A model generated the notes under the pieces. The model searched no databases. It saw nothing but the letters and a program-made list of their open reading frames with translations, and was not told where the DNA came from. DNA of 6,711 bases from Nocardia sp. (GTDB taxonomy: Bacteria; Actinomycetota; Actinomycetes; Mycobacteriales; Mycobacteriaceae): the NCBI GenBank assembly GCA_013361595.1, contig JABFXT010000411.1, positions 1 through 6,711 on the forward strand. The letters run 5' to 3'. Shown one piece after another: positions 5,124 through 6,711 of the stretch. Each line of letters begins with the position of its first letter. Positions within the stretch are counted from its first letter, which is position 1. Both the position numbers and the translations under genes were made by a program.

Positions 5124-6338
5124 TCACAGGAAGCGGCGGATCGGCCGGATCGCGGCCTCCCGGGCGCGCTGTCCGAGCGAACGCCGATGCCAGCGCTTCT
5201 CCACGATCGGTTCGCTGACGGTCTCGTCGGTGTCGAAATGCGCATCGAGGGTCGCGGTGAACTGCCGGTCCATGGCCACGAGCATGATCTCCTCGTCGTG
5301 GTCCAGGGAGCGGCGGTTGAAGTTCGTCGAACCGATCAGGGCCGCGATCCCGTCCACGGTCATGACTTTCGCGTGCATCATGGTCGGCTGGTACTGCAGA
5401 ATTCGCACGCCGCAGGCGAGCAGGTCGCTGTAGAAATGCTGTCCGGCCAGTTGGCAGACGCGTTTGTCGGTATACGGTCCGGGCAGCAGGATCTCGACTT
5501 CCACGCCGCGTCGCGCAGCCGCGCAGAGCAGTTCCACGAAATACGCGTCCGGCGAGAAGTAGGCCGTGGCCAGCCGCAACCGGTGCTCGGCCGATTCGAT
5601 CACCACTCGCAACAGCGTCTGCATATCCTGCCAGCCGAGACTTGCGGAACCGCGAACCACCTGGACGATGGCCGAACCGGCCGGCTCCTGGGTGGGAAAG
5701 CGGTCACGGTCGTCGAAGAGTTCGTCGTGGCATTCCGCCCAATTCTGGGCGAAGGCCGCCGCGACTCCGTCCACCGCGGGTCCCTCGATCCGCACATGGG
5801 TATCGCGCCATTCGTTCTCGTGGCGCGCGTCCCCGCACCACTCTTCGGCGATGCCCACCCCGCCGGTGAACGCGATCCGCTCGTCGACCACGAGCACTTT
5901 GCGGTGGCAGCGGTGATTCTGTTTCAGCGGGGACAGGTACAGGGGTTTACGGAACCAGGCGATCTGGACACCCGCCCGCTCCATCAGCGTCAGCAGGTCC
6001 TTCTCGATCGACCGGCTGCCGAAACCGTCCAGGAGCAGGCGCACCCGCACGCCGGCCGCGGCGCGCTCGGCCAGCGCGTGGGCGAACCGGCGCGCGATCT
6101 CACCCTGCCAGTACACGAAGGTCATCATGTCGACGGTGTGTCCGGCCGCCTCGACCGCGCTCAGCATCGCCGGGAAGATCTCGTCGCCGTTGCGGAGCGC
6201 GACCAGCCCGTTCCCCTCGGTGGCGGACACTCCGAGCAGCCGTTCCAGCCGCCTGCGCATCCGCAGGGTTGCGGTATCGGGGTCCACGGGTAGCGGCGCC
6301 GCTTCGGCGGAATCCCGCAGATCTCGGGTAACGGTCAT
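5124..6338 (-). CDS. Phospholipase D family, cardiolipin synthase-like protein, 404 aa
   Basis: This is a two-domain phospholipase D superfamily enzyme. The closest known role is cardiolipin synthesis from phosphatidylglycerol in the bacterial Cls branch. Both catalytic HKD motifs are intact: H145-R-K147-VLVV-D152 followed by GG at 159-160, and H322-A-K324-VMTV-D329 followed by G336-S-T-N339. Between them lie a first domain with YWQGEIARRFAHAL and VRLLLDGFGS, and a second starting near LRLATAYFSPD (255-264) with VEILLPG (281-287). Unlike ClsA it has no N-terminal membrane helices, so it is closer to ClsB/YwiE-type soluble or peripheral forms. The basic C terminus (KRWHRRSLGQRAR...RPIRRFL) could bind membrane. 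The ATG has GAGGAG (6344-6349) five bases upstream. Mycolic-acid actinobacteria generally make cardiolipin with a CDP-alcohol phosphatidyltransferase-type synthase, so this may have another phosphodiester substrate. Confidence 0.88.
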   Translation of the reverse strand: MTVTRDLRDSAEAAPLPVDPDTATLRMRRRLERLLGVSATEGNGLVALRNGDEIFPAMLSAVEAAGHTVDMMTFVYWQGEIARRFAHALAERAAAGVRVRLLLDGFGSRSIEKDLLTLMERAGVQIAWFRKPLYLSPLKQNHRCHRKVLVVDERIAFTGGVGIAEEWCGDARHENEWRDTHVRIEGPAVDGVAAAFAQNWAECHDELFDDRDRFPTQEPAGSAIVQVVRGSASLGWQDMQTLLRVVIESAEHRLRLATAYFSPDAYFVELLCAAARRGVEVEILLPGPYTDKRVCQLAGQHFYSDLLACGVRILQYQPTMMHAKVMTVDGIAALIGSTNFNRRSLDHDEEIMLVAMDRQFTATLDAHFDTDETVSEPIVEKRWHRRSLGQRAREAAIRPIRRFL

Positions 6339-6371
6339 GGCAACTCCTCTGTCCTGGCCCGGGCAATTCCG

Positions 6372-6380
6372 GATATACCC
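6372..6380 (-). promoter_or_regulatory. Candidate -10 element of the cls-like gene
   Basis: The minus strand reads GGGTATATC over 6380-6372, ending about 33 bases before the ATG. It contains TATATC, a fair housekeeping -10, and also GGGTAT, the -10 form of actinobacterial SigF/SigB stress promoters. No convincing -35 for either type lies at the proper spacing (AGTGAT at 6395-6400 is weak), so sigma-factor assignment is open. Confidence 0.3.
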
Positions 6381-6514
6381 CCTGAAGTCGCGGGATCACT
6401 GTGCGGACCTCGTGGAGTTCGGGGGCCGGGCCCGGGGCCGGATTTCGCCACCGGCGCCTACGGGTTCTGCGGCCGAATCCGGCGGCCCCGTCGCGGCGAC
6501 GACGTACGCCACGA
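6381..6514. other. Divergent intergenic region, middle part
   Basis: About 130 bp of very GC-rich sequence separate the candidate cls-like promoter from the elements in front of the right-edge gene. It includes the G/C block around 6420-6440. I see no gene, RNA or clear regulatory site in it. Confidence 0.3.
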
Positions 6515-6543
6515 TTTACGACTCTATGTAGTAGACATATCGG
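6515..6543 (+). promoter_or_regulatory. Candidate promoter with an embedded TATGT-N5-ACATA operator
   Basis: TTTACG (6515-6520) and TATCGG (6538-6543) are 17 bp apart and could form a promoter for the right-edge gene. A perfect palindrome TATGT-AGTAG-ACATA (6525-6539) fills the spacer, a common place for a repressor of the TetR, MarR or PadR kind to bind. The region is strikingly A/T-rich against its surroundings. A second -10 choice, TAGCGT at 6552-6557, would place the start at or within two bases of the ATG. Confidence 0.35.
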
Positions 6544-6565
6544 TTTTCGAGTAGCGTCGTGTCCC

Positions 6566-6711
6566 ATGGATTTCGTCTACAACGTCGTGGTCGTCACCCA
6601 CCTGCTCGGTATGGCGGCGGTGGTCGGCGGGTATGCGGCCGGCCGGCCGGCCGTGAACGAGGTGATGGTCTGGGGTGCGCGGGCACAGCTCGTCACCGGT
6701 GTCGTCCTGGG
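6566..6711 (+). CDS. Small integral membrane protein, N-terminal part (3'-truncated by window edge)
   Basis: The ATG at 6566-6568 opens a frame that runs off the right edge, giving 48 complete codons. The peptide starts MDFVYNVVVVTHLLGMAAVVGGY, a membrane helix, then a short polar loop with Arg and Glu, then the start of a second helix (GARAQLVTGVVL). The pattern fits the small multi-helix conserved membrane proteins of mycobacteria and Nocardia that start with a Y-N-x-x-x-x-x-H-L-L-G-x-A-x-x-x-G-G-Y motif; their function is not known to me. Codon use is strongly GC at third positions, supporting a real gene. No purine-rich binding site precedes the ATG, so the mRNA may be leaderless or nearly so. 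The cls-like gene is divergent, sharing the 227-bp upstream region. Confidence 0.7.
   Translation, partial: MDFVYNVVVVTHLLGMAAVVGGYAAGRPAVNEVMVWGARAQLVTGVVL

Noticed and set aside
5187..6293. Long plus-strand open frame (368 codons) opposite the cls-like gene
   Set aside because: It is a mirror of the minus-strand gene's codon bias. The minus strand carries both HKD motifs in order.
1..6711. Signs of a mobile element (terminal inverted repeats, flanking direct repeats, tRNA attachment site) around the recombinase-like gene
   Set aside because: I found no tRNA, no long flanking repeats and no transposase with intact catalytic residues, so an active island is not supported within the window.

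Overview
The window reads as chromosomal DNA of a high-GC actinobacterium, most likely Nocardia or a close mycolic-acid-containing relative. The evidence is the very high GC at third codon positions, frequent GTG starts behind purine-rich ribosome binding sites, and protein styles familiar from that group. No taxon-specific marker is present, so the genus is a guess.

Layout. Positions 1-534 (+) are the C-terminal part of an MFS permease cut by the window edge, followed at once by a GC-rich hairpin. Positions 753-1535 (+) encode a secreted serine beta-lactamase/PBP-like protein with a recognisable SxxK, SDD and KWG triad. It converges on 1573-2805 (-), an unassigned 410-residue protein with an N-terminal helix-turn-helix-like segment and a C-terminal half that resembles a tyrosine recombinase lacking its catalytic residues. 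A lower-GC spacer separates this from a single-domain rhodanese at 3097-3444 (-). The rhodanese is preceded by a possible coupled upstream ORF (3441-3701) and, farther up, by two identical CTTCAG-N5-CTGAAG palindromes that overlap a candidate promoter.

Positions 3789-4585 form a self-contained riboflavin unit on the minus strand: candidate promoter, full FMN riboswitch (4384-4544), a hairpin that can hide the ribosome binding site (4313-4357), a Brucella RibH2-like lumazine synthase (3860-4306), and a 16-bp perfect terminator stem (3789-3831). No other riboflavin gene is nearby, so this is a stand-alone copy that should be switched off by FMN.

Upstream on the same strand lie an AHSA1/SRPBCC-domain protein (4625-5053) and a two-HKD phospholipase D/cardiolipin synthase-like enzyme (5124-6338), 70 bp apart and possibly co-transcribed. 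A divergent intergenic region (6339-6565) holds candidate promoters and a perfect TATGT-N5-ACATA palindrome. It leads into the start of a small membrane protein (6566 onward) cut by the right edge.

The genes do not form one obvious pathway. The best-supported regulatory system is the riboswitch-ribH unit. The least explained elements are the recombinase-like protein and the twin-palindrome leader of the rhodanese. No tRNA, rRNA, CRISPR array or insertion sequence was seen.
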